The position numbers and the translations under genes were made by a program. Below are positions 12,101 through 19,953 of a stretch of 64,000 nucleotides of DNA, one piece after another; positions within the stretch are counted from its first letter, which is position 1, and each line of letters begins with the position of its first letter. The notes under the pieces were generated by a model that did no database searches, had not been told where the DNA came from, and was given only the letters and a program-made list of their open reading frames with translations. Origin of the DNA: QWHO01 sp021404945. GTDB taxonomy: Bacteria; Vulcanimicrobiota; Xenobia; Xenobiales; QWHO01. The stretch spans positions 1-64,000 of the forward strand of contig CAUJEN010000010.1 in NCBI GenBank assembly GCA_963169765.1. Direction: 5' to 3'.

Positions 12101-12295
12101 CAGCCGGCAAACCAGATCCAGCGGGGGCAATCGCTCGAGCCGAACCCTCAGGCTCTCGGCCAGGGCTCGCGTGGAGGGGCGCTTCTGGCTGCCCCAGCGG
12201 GACACTTCTGGATGAAACACTCCCTCGGTCAGAGTCAAACCGTTGTCCAGGGTAGAGGTGAGCAGGAGGAGCGGGACTTCCAGCGGCTCAGCCAC
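9167..12295 (-). CDS. Clp-type double AAA+ ATPase with C-terminal release-factor PCRF-like domain
   Basis: 1042 residues, GTG start at 12295. Residues 1-200 are unrecognised. The first AAA+ module keeps Walker A GPSGVGKSA (~229) but its Walker B region reads AIVHLGNL, without the Asp-Glu pair, so it probably does not hydrolyse ATP. The second module is canonical: GPTGVGKTE (~491), VVLFDELEKAHPD (~550), MTSNLG and the D2-small sensor GYDPRYGARPLKRALERE (~688). After ~800 comes a helical stretch and then TVGIFGERAELVMLLARAY...YGWKLKLE (~868) and PEGVHRRGFTS (~978), closely recalling the PCRF domain of peptide-chain release factors RF1/RF2. No GGQ motif is present. There is no N-terminal Clp-N repeat and no ClpP loop that I can see. 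Confidence 0.8.
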   Translation of the reverse strand: MAEPLEVPLLLLTSTLDNGLTLTEGVFHPEVSRWGSQKRPSTRALAESLRVRLERLPPLDLVCRLPPEQARLVRWTLELPPARRSLAWQGNLELQFHTLQYPVANQWAAYVPALQSELFAPDESALEMTARAELLQELLRRRLNRLDALTFLQRVRTLVVSEYPVTARRHTLRQLASRQAEKKLPTVLRRVATDLSAERLTPVYERTPQLDLLAAQLSGKNPRSVLLVGPSGVGKSALFRELARRRLDYQLQATPFWETSGARLMAGQVAFGKWQERCRSLILEAGRTRAIVHLGNLMELCQVARHGTNPFGMAGFLRPALARGELLAVVECLPEQLSLLEKEQPHLLEVFARLELTEPGREQALSILLQSACDLGFKGPTETARRVETYHRRFAAYSAFPGRALRFLRALVQQDHEATPADAALAFHLETGLPLWLLDESIPFNPEWARGWFAGRVLGQPRATSLVVDRLAALKAGLTRPDRPIASFLLIGPTGVGKTETARALAEYLFSDRNRLVRFDMSEFSDPWAVERLIGSEGLLTARVREHPFSVVLFDELEKAHPDFFDLLLQVLGEARLTDAAGRLADFSNSVVLMTSNLGAQEYQKGSLGLRAQSSSAEREFTEAVRAALRPELFNRIDQVLAYEPLSTETVLAIARRELQQVSTREGVASRPVRLELADQAAGRLAESGYDPRYGARPLKRALERELLAPLAEELNRHPPELPLDVTVQGDLKLTTAVRSTGYDPLARARWAGTSVDRISSTRRLGRQVQSGPLVTAVHNEIHSQRKRQPRKQPFYHPAQGLLERLSQWLSQVEQLEESALVQFSESRRGAGFDADQLLAAQGRAESELEALLLDLYERQKPGRLATVGIFGERAELVMLLARAYASLAERYGWKLKLESVRIRKGDPSAPLERRAELDSFLAGQSSVLGVLLSFNGRLAAARLLGESGPQAFTGPNPNELLGLLVAVQPVALEGYRPPEGVHRRGFTSHQGRQRIYDREARTVQDSVLVCPLAATEDHPGGSLARLIDERLRREVLEAALP

Positions 12296-13793
12296 GGATG
12301 CCGATGATCTCCGCGCCCGGTCTGCCCTGGCAGATCAAGTCGGGAATCTCCTCGGCCGCTATGGGCGGCGAGAAGAAAAAGCCCTGCCCCAGATCGCATT
12401 CGTTCTTGGTAAGGTAGTTGCACTGGCGCTCGGTCTCCACGCCTTCGGCCAGCGACTTCATGTTCAGGCTGGTGGCCAGCCGGATGGTGGCCATACACAC
12501 GCTCATGCTGGCCCGCTCGCCCGGGATGCCGGCCACGAAGGTGCGGTCCAGCTTGAGCAAGCGCGTATGCTCGAGGCGCAGGGTCTTCATGGAGGTCAGG
12601 CCGGTGCCGAAATCATCGATGGCCACCCGCACCCCGGCTTCTCCCAGGTCGGTCAGCACCTGGCTCATGCGCTCAGGGTCCATGGTCGTGGCGGCGCTCT
12701 CGGCGATCTCAACCACCAGGTGCCTGGGCTCGATCTGGTTCTGGCCCAGCACGTCCAGCAACATGGGGATCAAGTCGGCCTGCAGCAGCTGACGAGGCGA
12801 GAGATTGACCGTCAAGAAGAGATCGAAACCCTGGTCGCCCCAGGCGCGCAGCTGGCGGGTGGATTCTTTCAGCACCCAGTCGCCCAGCGGGATGATGAGG
12901 CCGGTCTCCTCCAGCACGTGGAGAAAGTCGCGCGGGCCCAGCATGCCGATCTGGGGGTGCTGCCAGCGCAGCAGGGCCTCGACCCCGACCACGTTGCGAC
13001 TGGAAAGCTCCACGATGGGCTGGTAGTGCAGCACGAATTGCTTCTCGGTGTGGGCCAGACGCAGCTGGTTCTCCAGCAAGAGCTTTTGCATCCGCAGCTC
13101 TTGCAGCTCTGGGCTGAAGACCAGTGAGCGTCCCCTTCCTTGCTCTTTGGCATAGGAAAGAGCCACGTCGGCGTGCTCGAAGAGCTGTACAGGGGTCTCG
13201 GCGTCCCCCGGGCAGAGGCTCACCCCCACGCTGGCAAACAGGTGCACCTTCTGGCCCTGAAGCTCGAAGGGTGGGGCCAGCACCTCGGCCACCCGCTCGG
13301 CCACGTGGCGAGCCCGGTCACCGAGCTGCTGGCGCTGACGGTCTTTCAGCTCGGGCTCCTGGGACAGCTCTTCGTCGATCTGGGTGAGCAGGATGACGAA
13401 CTCGTCCTCTCCCTTGCGTCCCAGGATGTCCGAGTCGCGGATGGCCGTCTTGAGGCGCTCGGCCACCTGGCGCAACAACTCGTCACCCGCGCCAAATCCG
13501 AGAGCGTCATTGATAACCCGGAAACGATCGAGATCGACCACCAACAGTGCAGCCGCACGGTGATAGCGGAAAACCTGCTTGAGGTTCATTTCCACGAACT
13601 GGCGTACGATATTCAGGTTAGGCAGGCCGGTCAAAGTGTCTTCGAAGGCCAGCTTGTGGGTCTCCTCATCGACCGCTTCAGCGTGATGGCTACGCTCTTC
13701 CAGTTGGGTGATGCGGCGCTCGGCCTGCTGCAGACTCTCCAGGGCCTGCATCAGCTCGCGCTCCAATTGCTGGATCCTTTCTGCCTCCGACAT
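12288..13793 (-). CDS. GGDEF-EAL cyclic-di-GMP protein (likely phosphodiesterase)
   Basis: About 501 residues: an N-terminal coiled coil (QQLERELMQALESLQQAERR), a GGDEF domain (~45-225) and an EAL domain (~245-490). The cyclase signature is RKGEDEF, that is GEDEF rather than GGDEF, so cyclase activity may be weak or lost and the domain may act as a GTP sensor. The EAL domain keeps VEALLRW, VNLSPRQL, EIAES, IDDFGTG, LKLDRTF and AEGVETE, so c-di-GMP hydrolysis to pGpG is expected. No TM segment is seen. ATG at 13793 is used; a GTG six bases upstream is possible. It is the first gene of the operon and overlaps the AAA+ gene by 8 bp. Confidence 0.92.
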   Translation of the reverse strand: MSEAERIQQLERELMQALESLQQAERRITQLEERSHHAEAVDEETHKLAFEDTLTGLPNLNIVRQFVEMNLKQVFRYHRAAALLVVDLDRFRVINDALGFGAGDELLRQVAERLKTAIRDSDILGRKGEDEFVILLTQIDEELSQEPELKDRQRQQLGDRARHVAERVAEVLAPPFELQGQKVHLFASVGVSLCPGDAETPVQLFEHADVALSYAKEQGRGRSLVFSPELQELRMQKLLLENQLRLAHTEKQFVLHYQPIVELSSRNVVGVEALLRWQHPQIGMLGPRDFLHVLEETGLIIPLGDWVLKESTRQLRAWGDQGFDLFLTVNLSPRQLLQADLIPMLLDVLGQNQIEPRHLVVEIAESAATTMDPERMSQVLTDLGEAGVRVAIDDFGTGLTSMKTLRLEHTRLLKLDRTFVAGIPGERASMSVCMATIRLATSLNMKSLAEGVETERQCNYLTKNECDLGQGFFFSPPIAAEEIPDLICQGRPGAEIIGIRG

Positions 13794-13852
13794 GGACACG
13801 AGGTTTACTGACTGGTGAGGGGTTTCCTGTCGCCAGCGAGAAGTAGCTTGAA

Positions 13853-14803
13853 GTGCAGACCGCTCGCCTGGTTATCGACTGCATGGCCCGCAACGTGGGC
13901 GAGCTGTTCCTCTGGCTGGGGCTTGGTACCTGTGCCGGAGTGTTGCTGGGCGTGTTCTTCACCCTGCTGGCCTGGAAGCTCTTGCTCCGGCGAGGCTGGC
14001 TGGACATGGGGCTGGTCATCGACCCTTTCTATCGCTGGACGGTGGCGTCCGTGTGGGTGGTGGGCATTCCCTGTCTGATGGCTCTGGCCGGCCTGACCGC
14101 GGGGCTGGCTATCGAGGTCAGGTCCTTCGTGCACAAGGAGCCGCTGGTCGAGCAGTCGGGCAAGCTGGCCTTCCAGACCGTGGTGGGCCTGGCCATCTCG
14201 GCCTCTCACCATCCCGAGGCCGAGAAGTCCGAGCAGATCGTGCAGGCCCGCTCCTACCTCGAGAATAGCCAACCGGTCAAGCTCGAGCAGGTGGAGCAGC
14301 TGGCCCTGGGCCTGCCCGAGTGGCTCGAGAGCGAGGCCTGCGACCAGGTGAGCCTGCGCCTGGGAGCCGACAGGCAGGGGCGCGCCGCCGGGATATCGCG
14401 TTTTATCATCCGCTGGACCATCGGCTGGTGGACCAGAAGCTCGGTGGACAAGCGCATGAAAGTGATCCGCCCGGTCGTCAAAGACCTGCACAACAACGAC
14501 AAGGACGGCCAGGTCACCTCCGAAGAGATCGCCATCTCCATCTGCCGGGTGCACCTCAAGCCCCATGTGGAGAGGTTTGTCTTCGAGCTGGTGGTCTCTC
14601 AGGCCATCTCACTGGCGCTGCTGGTCCCCGTGCTGATCTTCCCGCCCGTGCTGCTGGCCCAACTGGTGGCCATGAGCCTGCGCTGGTGGCGCCGGCGCCA
14701 TCCGCCCGAGCTGCCACCTCTTCAGGCCGACCCCGCCGAGACGGCTCCACCCTCGAGCCAGGGCCCGGTGACCGACCCCAATGCTCCCCCGGTCGACTCC
14801 TGA
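13853..14803 (+). CDS. Multi-TM membrane protein with EF-hand-like loop
   Basis: Up to 316 residues from the GTG at 13853 (ATG at 13883 is an alternative). Hydrophobic segments lie near 18-42, 62-86 and 245-275. The soluble part between them contains NNDKDGQVTSEE (~214-225), which fits the 12-residue EF-hand loop with Asn at position 1, Asp at 3 and 5, Gly at 6 and Glu at 12, so Ca2+ binding is plausible. The tail is Pro-rich. I recognise no named family. It is transcribed away from the GGDEF-EAL operon with 53 bp between them, so the two may share a control region. Confidence 0.65.
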   Translation: MQTARLVIDCMARNVGELFLWLGLGTCAGVLLGVFFTLLAWKLLLRRGWLDMGLVIDPFYRWTVASVWVVGIPCLMALAGLTAGLAIEVRSFVHKEPLVEQSGKLAFQTVVGLAISASHHPEAEKSEQIVQARSYLENSQPVKLEQVEQLALGLPEWLESEACDQVSLRLGADRQGRAAGISRFIIRWTIGWWTRSSVDKRMKVIRPVVKDLHNNDKDGQVTSEEIAISICRVHLKPHVERFVFELVVSQAISLALLVPVLIFPPVLLAQLVAMSLRWWRRRHPPELPPLQADPAETAPPSSQGPVTDPNAPPVDS

Positions 14804-14924
14804 GGCTATCGGGACCGCCCCCCGCGCGACCGCCTCGGACTTGACCTGGCTCAATGTTTGCCGAAGCTCGTTGCGCTAGAGTTCACTTGGATGAAGTCGC
14901 AACATTCAAAGGAAGGCTGAGCCG

Positions 14925-16034
14925 GTGCCGGTCTGGGAGCGCAGTCAGGAACGAGGGCGGATCGTGCTGGTGCGAGACCGGCTCGAGCGCTACCAGTTGG
15001 ATGAGGCCGGTCGCCCGCTGGGCTGGATCCATCAAGGTCACACCTATCGGCGCGGGCTCGATGGAACGGTGCTCGAGCTAAGCCGGCGCGAGGAGGGCCA
15101 GGACCGCTTCCACGACGTCCGTCGGCTGGACCCTGCGCAAGCGTTGGGGCAGCTCGACCGGGTTCGGGGCCGCTTGCTTGAGGCCGGCGAGCCGGCCGAG
15201 CTCGATTGGGACGCCGACGCAGCCCGCTTTCGCCAGGTTTACGGCCGGGTCGGTATTCTCCCGCCTGATCAGTACGCCAGTCTGGTACTGCAGTTGACCC
15301 GTGGCTGCGCTTACAATCAGTGCTCGTTTTGCAGCTTTTACCGCCAGGAGCGCTTTCAGATTCGCTCGGGAAGCGAGTTTCGAGCCCACCTCGAAGCGGT
15401 CCGGCAGGTCTTCGGGGCCGGATTGACGGCCAGGCGAGGCACCTTCCTGGGAGATGCCAGCGCGGGGAGTATCCCCACCCCCGCTCTGCTGGAGGGCCTG
15501 AAGGTCGTCCGCGAGGCCTTTCCGACACCCTCTCCCAGCAGGCTGGACCAGGTCGGGGCCTTTCTGGATACTTTCTCGTCCCGGCGCAGCCTGTCCGAAT
15601 GGAGCGAACTGGCCGCGGTCGGCCTGCGAGAACTCTATCTGGGGGTCGAATCGGGCTCCAAAACGGTGCTCAAGCTTCTGAGGAAACCGGGCCACCCGCG
15701 TCTGGTGGTGCAACTGGTCGAGAAGCTGAAAGCGGCCGGGCTGGGGGTCAATATCATCCTGATGACCGGTGCAGGCGGCCAGGAGCTGGCCCGAGAGCAC
15801 GTCAGCTCGTCGGCCGCTCTGCTCGGTCGCCTGCCTCTGGGCCCGGGAGACCGGGTTTACCTGTCCGATCTGGAGGTCCACCCCGAGAGCGATTACGCCA
15901 GCGCCGGGTTGACCCCTCTGGACCGTATCGCGTGCCGCGAGCAGTCCAGGGAGATTCGAGGACTGGCGGGCTACCCGCCCCCTCCGCACGGGCCGGCGGT
16001 CACCCTCTACGACATCCGCCAGTTCACTTACTGA
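14925..16034 (+). CDS. Radical SAM protein (COG1032-like)
   Basis: 369 residues from GTG 14925, with GGAAGG about 8 bp upstream. A ~110-residue N-terminal region precedes the radical SAM core. The cluster motif is TRGCAYNQCSFCSF, a CX4CX2C spacing found in the TRGCxxNxCxFC subgroup. Downstream are FLGDASAGSIPTP, LYLGVESGSKTVLKLL and VNIILMTGAGG, typical of the SAM-binding TIM barrel of HemN/YgiQ-like proteins. No B12-binding or SPASM domain is seen. Substrate unknown. Confidence 0.85.
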   Translation: MPVWERSQERGRIVLVRDRLERYQLDEAGRPLGWIHQGHTYRRGLDGTVLELSRREEGQDRFHDVRRLDPAQALGQLDRVRGRLLEAGEPAELDWDADAARFRQVYGRVGILPPDQYASLVLQLTRGCAYNQCSFCSFYRQERFQIRSGSEFRAHLEAVRQVFGAGLTARRGTFLGDASAGSIPTPALLEGLKVVREAFPTPSPSRLDQVGAFLDTFSSRRSLSEWSELAAVGLRELYLGVESGSKTVLKLLRKPGHPRLVVQLVEKLKAAGLGVNIILMTGAGGQELAREHVSSSAALLGRLPLGPGDRVYLSDLEVHPESDYASAGLTPLDRIACREQSREIRGLAGYPPPPHGPAVTLYDIRQFTY

Positions 16035-16066
16035 GACAACTCAGAGCCTCGAGTCGAGAGGGGGTA

Positions 16067-16151
16067 AAGGTCCAGCCGCAGTCTCCAACATCTTGTGGTG
16101 GCGGAGGTCTCCTCAACCACCACAAAAGGGGGTTTGCGGCTGGACTTCTAG
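16067..16151 (+). repeat. Family-1 palindromic element, hairpin 1 only
   Basis: An 85-bp palindrome 33 bp after the radical SAM stop. Outer arms GTCCAGCCGCA (16070-16080) and TGCGGCTGGAC (16135-16145) pair perfectly; inner arms TTGTGGTGG and CCACCACAA pair as well. It matches 58262-58344, but the outer arms read CAG/CTG where the other copy has CGG/CCG, a change made on both sides so that pairing is kept. Confidence 0.8.
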
Positions 16152-16209
16152 GGAAAATTGCTCTCGACGAGGAATCTTGCAGCAAAGCTTTGTTGGGAGG
16201 GCCGGCCGC

Positions 16210-16992
16210 ATGCGTGGGGTGATCGTTTTTCTTCTTGTCCTGCTAGGTTGTTCCCCCGGTCCACCCCCTCCCGTCTCCCAGGCAATCCCGCAGGTCATGG
16301 CTCAGGACAGCGCCCAGCCAGGGCTGGCCGAGGCTTTGAAGAAAGTCGAGTCCGGCCAGTGGAAACTCGCCGGCGACCCCGAGCCCTCGGTCGTCGCCTT
16401 CGTGAAGGGCTACAAGTTTACCGAGGCAGATCGACCCGTCTTGCAGAGTGCTCTCACCTCGAGCTCCCCGCCTGTGGTTTTTCTGGCCGCGGTGCTGGCC
16501 AGAAAGAGTCAGTTGGACAAAGAAGCCACCGAGCGGGCCTGCCTGTCAATCTTGTCCGACCCGAATCTGGCTGCTCAGGGGCTGGTGGTGCTGGCTCAGA
16601 TCGCTTATGAGCAACCTCTTGAGCCAGCCACCGTGAACGAATTGGCCGGGCATTTCGGAGCTCTTGCCAGCGACAATCCATTGGGAGCGCAGATCTGGCT
16701 CGATCTGATGATCACTTCCCAGCGCGGCAAGGAGCTGGCTTTGCCTCAGGTCTTGAAGTATTTTCCCATCGTTCTCGAGGCAGCCCGCAAGGATCGCCAC
16801 AACGACAAATTTGTCTTCGTTTTCCATCGCATGCTGGTCGTCCTGAGTACGGCCGCGAGCACCGAGGATCGGGCCCGGGCCAGCGAATTGCTCGATTCGC
16901 TGGACAACTTTGACCCGCTTTACTATCGTGAAGAGATTGCCCAAGCTCGCATCTTTCTTGGGAGTGAGGTCCGCCAGGCTGCGTCCCATTGA
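16210..16992 (+). CDS. Lipoprotein of unknown function
   Basis: 260 residues from the ATG at 16210, with GGGAGG just upstream. The N-terminus MRGVIVFLLVLLGCS is a short lipoprotein signal with Cys at ~14, so the mature protein is lipid-anchored. The rest is soluble and alpha-helical, with Leu/Ala-rich helices such as PPVVFLAAVLARKSQLDKE that could form a HEAT-like solenoid. No catalytic motif is visible. The in-frame extension back to 16093 runs through the palindromic repeat and is not coding. Confidence 0.7.
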   Translation: MRGVIVFLLVLLGCSPGPPPPVSQAIPQVMAQDSAQPGLAEALKKVESGQWKLAGDPEPSVVAFVKGYKFTEADRPVLQSALTSSSPPVVFLAAVLARKSQLDKEATERACLSILSDPNLAAQGLVVLAQIAYEQPLEPATVNELAGHFGALASDNPLGAQIWLDLMITSQRGKELALPQVLKYFPIVLEAARKDRHNDKFVFVFHRMLVVLSTAASTEDRARASELLDSLDNFDPLYYREEIAQARIFLGSEVRQAASH

Positions 16993-17113
16993 GTTGTCGA
17001 CCTCGCTCTCCCCGAGGGAGCGTTCCGTGGAGTGCGCGTGAGCTAAAGGAGATTGGTCGGTCCGGGAAGCCCGGGGTACTCGAATTGCTCCAGATGGCGA
17101 CTCGAGAGAGCGT

Positions 17114-17620
17114 TTGAACATCTGGCGGAGATATCTCAAGCTCTGGCGAGCCCGAATACCGGTCACCGGCTGGGCAGGGGGTGGGCGATTCCCTCGCGAA
17201 TCGGGCGGCGTGAAAATCGTCCTCTGCCTCTTTTACCTCCTCATCGGTCCGGTCCTGGCTTCGGCGATTTCGGACCGGGACGCGCGGGATCCGTTGACCT
17301 TCGGGGCACTCCTTGGCGGCCTGCTGGTCGGCCTGATTCACCTGCGCCAGGCCACCACCCGGGGGCGCTGGGGGGTCTTCATCGGCACCGCCCTGGCCTG
17401 GATCGCGGCCATCATGCTCTGGTTCTTCTCCTTGTTGGCGCTGGCCTTCGCCTCCGATTCAGGTCGTCACCTCGAGCAGATCAACAGTCTTTTTCGGCTC
17501 TTCACGGCCGGCCTGGCAGTGGTTGCGCCTGCCGTCGGAGCCCTGCTGGGCGCACTGGTTGCCCGGGCGTCAGCCCGACGCCCCACTGTCTCGGCAGAAC
17601 GCAAGAGCCCGGGGTCCTGA
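17114..17620 (+). CDS. Small membrane protein
   Basis: 168 residues if the TTG at 17114 is used; a GTG at 17210 would give 136 residues beginning VKIVLCLFYLLIGPVLA, which looks like a natural membrane-protein start. Four hydrophobic segments are visible (LCLFYLLIGPVLASA, LTFGALLGGLLVGL, VFIGTALAWIAAIM, GLAVVAPAVGALLGAL). No family recognised. It is flanked by a hairpin (17004-17022) upstream and a convergent gene downstream. Confidence 0.5.
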   Translation: MNIWRRYLKLWRARIPVTGWAGGGRFPRESGGVKIVLCLFYLLIGPVLASAISDRDARDPLTFGALLGGLLVGLIHLRQATTRGRWGVFIGTALAWIAAIMLWFFSLLALAFASDSGRHLEQINSLFRLFTAGLAVVAPAVGALLGALVARASARRPTVSAERKSPGS

Positions 17621-17707
17621 GGGACGGGGAACGGGCCAGAAAACGCCGGTCGCATTCGGCGCGCTTCGGCAAACTCGCCTCTGCGGACCCGGCTACGACA
17701 TGAAGGC

Positions 17708-18460
17708 TCAGCCGGGTCTCTGGAGTGTCGGACCCTGGGACGGCGGAGGCGGTTTCTGAGGGCTTTTCTTCTTGAGCTGGACGCCATTGACCAGCAGCCG
17801 GTCGGCATCCTCCAGCACGCTGGCCGGATGCTTCTCTTCTTTACGCTGGGCCCAGGCCTTCAGCTCGCGGTCATACTCCCTCTTGTCCGACTGGTAGCGC
17901 TGCTCGGCACCGCGGAAGCCATCCATCTGCAGGTAGTAGGCGTCCAGCTTGTTTTCATAGCTGCGGTCAGCCAGGAACGAGCCCAGCCCGCCGATCAGCA
18001 CGGCCCCCGTGACCCCCCCGGCGACGGCCAGCCCGATAGGGCCTCCCAGGTCCCCGGTCCCCCCCCAGTAGGCGCCCAGGGCGAGCCCACCGGCCAGCAC
18101 CCCCAAAGGCAACCCGATGCGAACCAGGCCCGGCATTTCGCTTTCGGAGAGGGGTATAGCCGTGAAAACAGACAGTCCGAGCGCCGGCAGCAAGGTCAGC
18201 AGGCCACCGGCGATGCCCCCCCAGACCCCGCCCAGACTTGCCGCCGTGTAGAACCCCGAGGCTCCCCCGGCGAGCAGCCCACCGGCCCCGAAGGAAATCG
18301 CCTGGCCCCAACCCGGTGAGCTCGGCTCTTCAGGAGCGACCGGAGCCGCCGGCGGGGTGGGCTTGAACAGGTCGTCAGGACCGACCTCTTTTGCCTCACT
18401 GGCGCATGCCGGCAGAGCCGACTGCCCCGACCACCGGCCGGGCGTTTGATGAACCTGCAC
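17708..18460 (-). CDS. Gly-rich membrane protein with charged C-terminal helix
   Basis: 250 residues, GTG start at 18460 with GGAGG eight bases upstream. A Pro-rich N-terminus (PTPPAAPVAPEEPSSP) leads into several glycine-rich hydrophobic segments (about 55-165), then a charged helix containing YYLQMDGFRGAEQRYQSDKR and a Pro-rich end (PQKPPPPSQGP). The pattern fits a multi-pass inner-membrane protein with a cytosolic tail. No known family or catalytic residues are seen. Confidence 0.6.
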   Translation of the reverse strand: MQVHQTPGRWSGQSALPACASEAKEVGPDDLFKPTPPAAPVAPEEPSSPGWGQAISFGAGGLLAGGASGFYTAASLGGVWGGIAGGLLTLLPALGLSVFTAIPLSESEMPGLVRIGLPLGVLAGGLALGAYWGGTGDLGGPIGLAVAGGVTGAVLIGGLGSFLADRSYENKLDAYYLQMDGFRGAEQRYQSDKREYDRELKAWAQRKEEKHPASVLEDADRLLVNGVQLKKKSPQKPPPPSQGPTLQRPG

Positions 18461-18781
18461 GAGCCAACCTCCAGGAGCAAGTTTGGCCTACCTCGGGAAA
18501 GCAGGTAGACCGACCATTTCGCCTGTTCCCAAGGCTAGCCGACGGCGCTGAAAGGGGGCTGAAATCGCGGTCTTTCCTGGCATTCATGGCCAGATTGATG
18601 CTGCAATCCTCGGGTGAGGTGCCTCCGAGCGCGACCCCAAAGCCCAGCCAAGTCAGATCATGGCATGGCCGGCCACCGGCCCCTCGCAGTTTCGAGCAGG
18701 CCGTCAGAAGGATGGAGACTTGCTCGCCGGGCTTGACTTCCGTCAATGTCCGGGGGACGGTCTTCTTGTTAAGCTGTCGCC
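18461..18781. other. Intergenic region without a supported gene
   Basis: 321 bp between divergent genes. Short open frames exist on both strands (for example 18396-18746 on -), but they overlap the flanking gene or lack a start context. The region should carry promoters for both genes. TTGACT at 18733 is a possible -35, but I see no -10 at suitable spacing. Confidence 0.4.
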
Positions 18782-19921
18782 ATGCTAAAGGAATATTACC
18801 CTGTCACAATCATTGGAGCAGGCCCCGCAGGCTTGAGCGTTGCTTATGAGCTGCAGACCCACGGGGTCAACTACATCGCTTTCGAGGCGTCAGGCAACGT
18901 CGGGAATACCTTCGTTGCCATGACCGAGCGCACTACCTACGGGCCCTGGATCAACAACGTCCTGCGCGGGACGACCTGGGAGCCGTGGGGCAAATTCTAC
19001 AATCTGTTGGGCCGGACTACCCGCAAGGAGTACACTGCCTATCTCAACGACTATGCCAGCAGACATCGGCTTGAAATTCGCAAGGAGTGCCCGGTCGATC
19101 AGGTCGAGTGGACCGGGAGCCGATTCCGGGTAAAGACCCCTCAGGGGAATCTGGAGTGCGGAGCCGTGGTCAATTGCGCGGGTTACTTCTCACGCCCGAG
19201 CATTCCCGATTATCCGGGGGCCAAGGAGTCCGCAATCCGACAGATTCACTCCGCCGCTTATCGCTCTCCGGCCACTGCGGGGGTGCAAATCGGCAAGGAC
19301 CGGGGACGGATTCTGGTGGTGGGCAAGAAGCTCTCGGCAGGCGAGACGCTGGCCGAGCTTGTTGCGGCGGGTTTCGAGGTGGCTATCTCTCATCGTTCAC
19401 CGATCGACTACTGGCCGGAGATCTGGCGCGAAAGCATGCTCAGCCCGCTGCTCTGGTTGGAGGAGCTGATCCGTCGCAAGTTCGACCTTGGTCGTCCCGG
19501 GCACTTGATTCCCAGGATGCGCAAGAGCGAGCACAGCAAATCGCTCGATTCGGGCGAGACGCCGACCTTCCCGGACATCGCGAAATTCGAGAAGGATGCG
19601 GTGGTGTTTCAGGACGGCCGCAAAGAGCATTTTGACCTGGTGATCTATGCCACCGGCTACCAGTGCAACCTGGACCACCTCCAGGGACTCCAGCTTCCCT
19701 CCATTCAAGAAGGCTCTCCGGCCGTTCGCAGACTCGAGTCCCTCGAGCTGGCCAATCTCTTCTTTGTGGGCCTGATCGGGGGGAGGAGCTTCCGCAGCGA
19801 GTTCCTGCGAGGCATCCGCGAAGATGCCCAGCTGGTGGGCGAGATCATCGCCGAGCGGGTCAGGTTCGCGCCCATCCCCGCAGCTCTCGAGTCGGTCCGG
19901 CCCCAGCAGCTGACCCACTGA
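18782..19921 (+). CDS. Flavin-containing monooxygenase-like oxidoreductase
   Basis: 379 residues. The FAD-binding motif GAGPAGLS (12-19) opens the protein, followed by EASGNVGNTF, and the conserved ATGY motif lies near residue 290 (VIYATGYQCNL). The second dinucleotide site reads VVGKKLSAGETLAEL, in which the usual GxGxSGxE is altered to GKKLSAGE; NADPH binding may be weakened or different. The layout fits the group B FMO/YpdA-like family of NAD(P)/FAD-dependent oxidoreductases. There is no TM or signal segment. It is monocistronic and the substrate is unknown. Confidence 0.8.
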   Translation: MLKEYYPVTIIGAGPAGLSVAYELQTHGVNYIAFEASGNVGNTFVAMTERTTYGPWINNVLRGTTWEPWGKFYNLLGRTTRKEYTAYLNDYASRHRLEIRKECPVDQVEWTGSRFRVKTPQGNLECGAVVNCAGYFSRPSIPDYPGAKESAIRQIHSAAYRSPATAGVQIGKDRGRILVVGKKLSAGETLAELVAAGFEVAISHRSPIDYWPEIWRESMLSPLLWLEELIRRKFDLGRPGHLIPRMRKSEHSKSLDSGETPTFPDIAKFEKDAVVFQDGRKEHFDLVIYATGYQCNLDHLQGLQLPSIQEGSPAVRRLESLELANLFFVGLIGGRSFRSEFLRGIREDAQLVGEIIAERVRFAPIPAALESVRPQQLTH

Positions 19922-19953
19922 AGAGCCTGAGGTCGTGCCGCCGCCCTGATCCC

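Noticed and set aside
10613..12307. 564-residue open frame antisense to the Clp-PCRF gene
   Set aside because: The opposite strand encodes conserved AAA+ motifs; this frame is a high-GC shadow rich in Gly, Gln and Arg with no domain.
18396..18746. 116-residue open frame on the minus strand between two genes
   Set aside because: It overlaps the start of the 17708-18460 gene in another frame and has no ribosome site or known domain.
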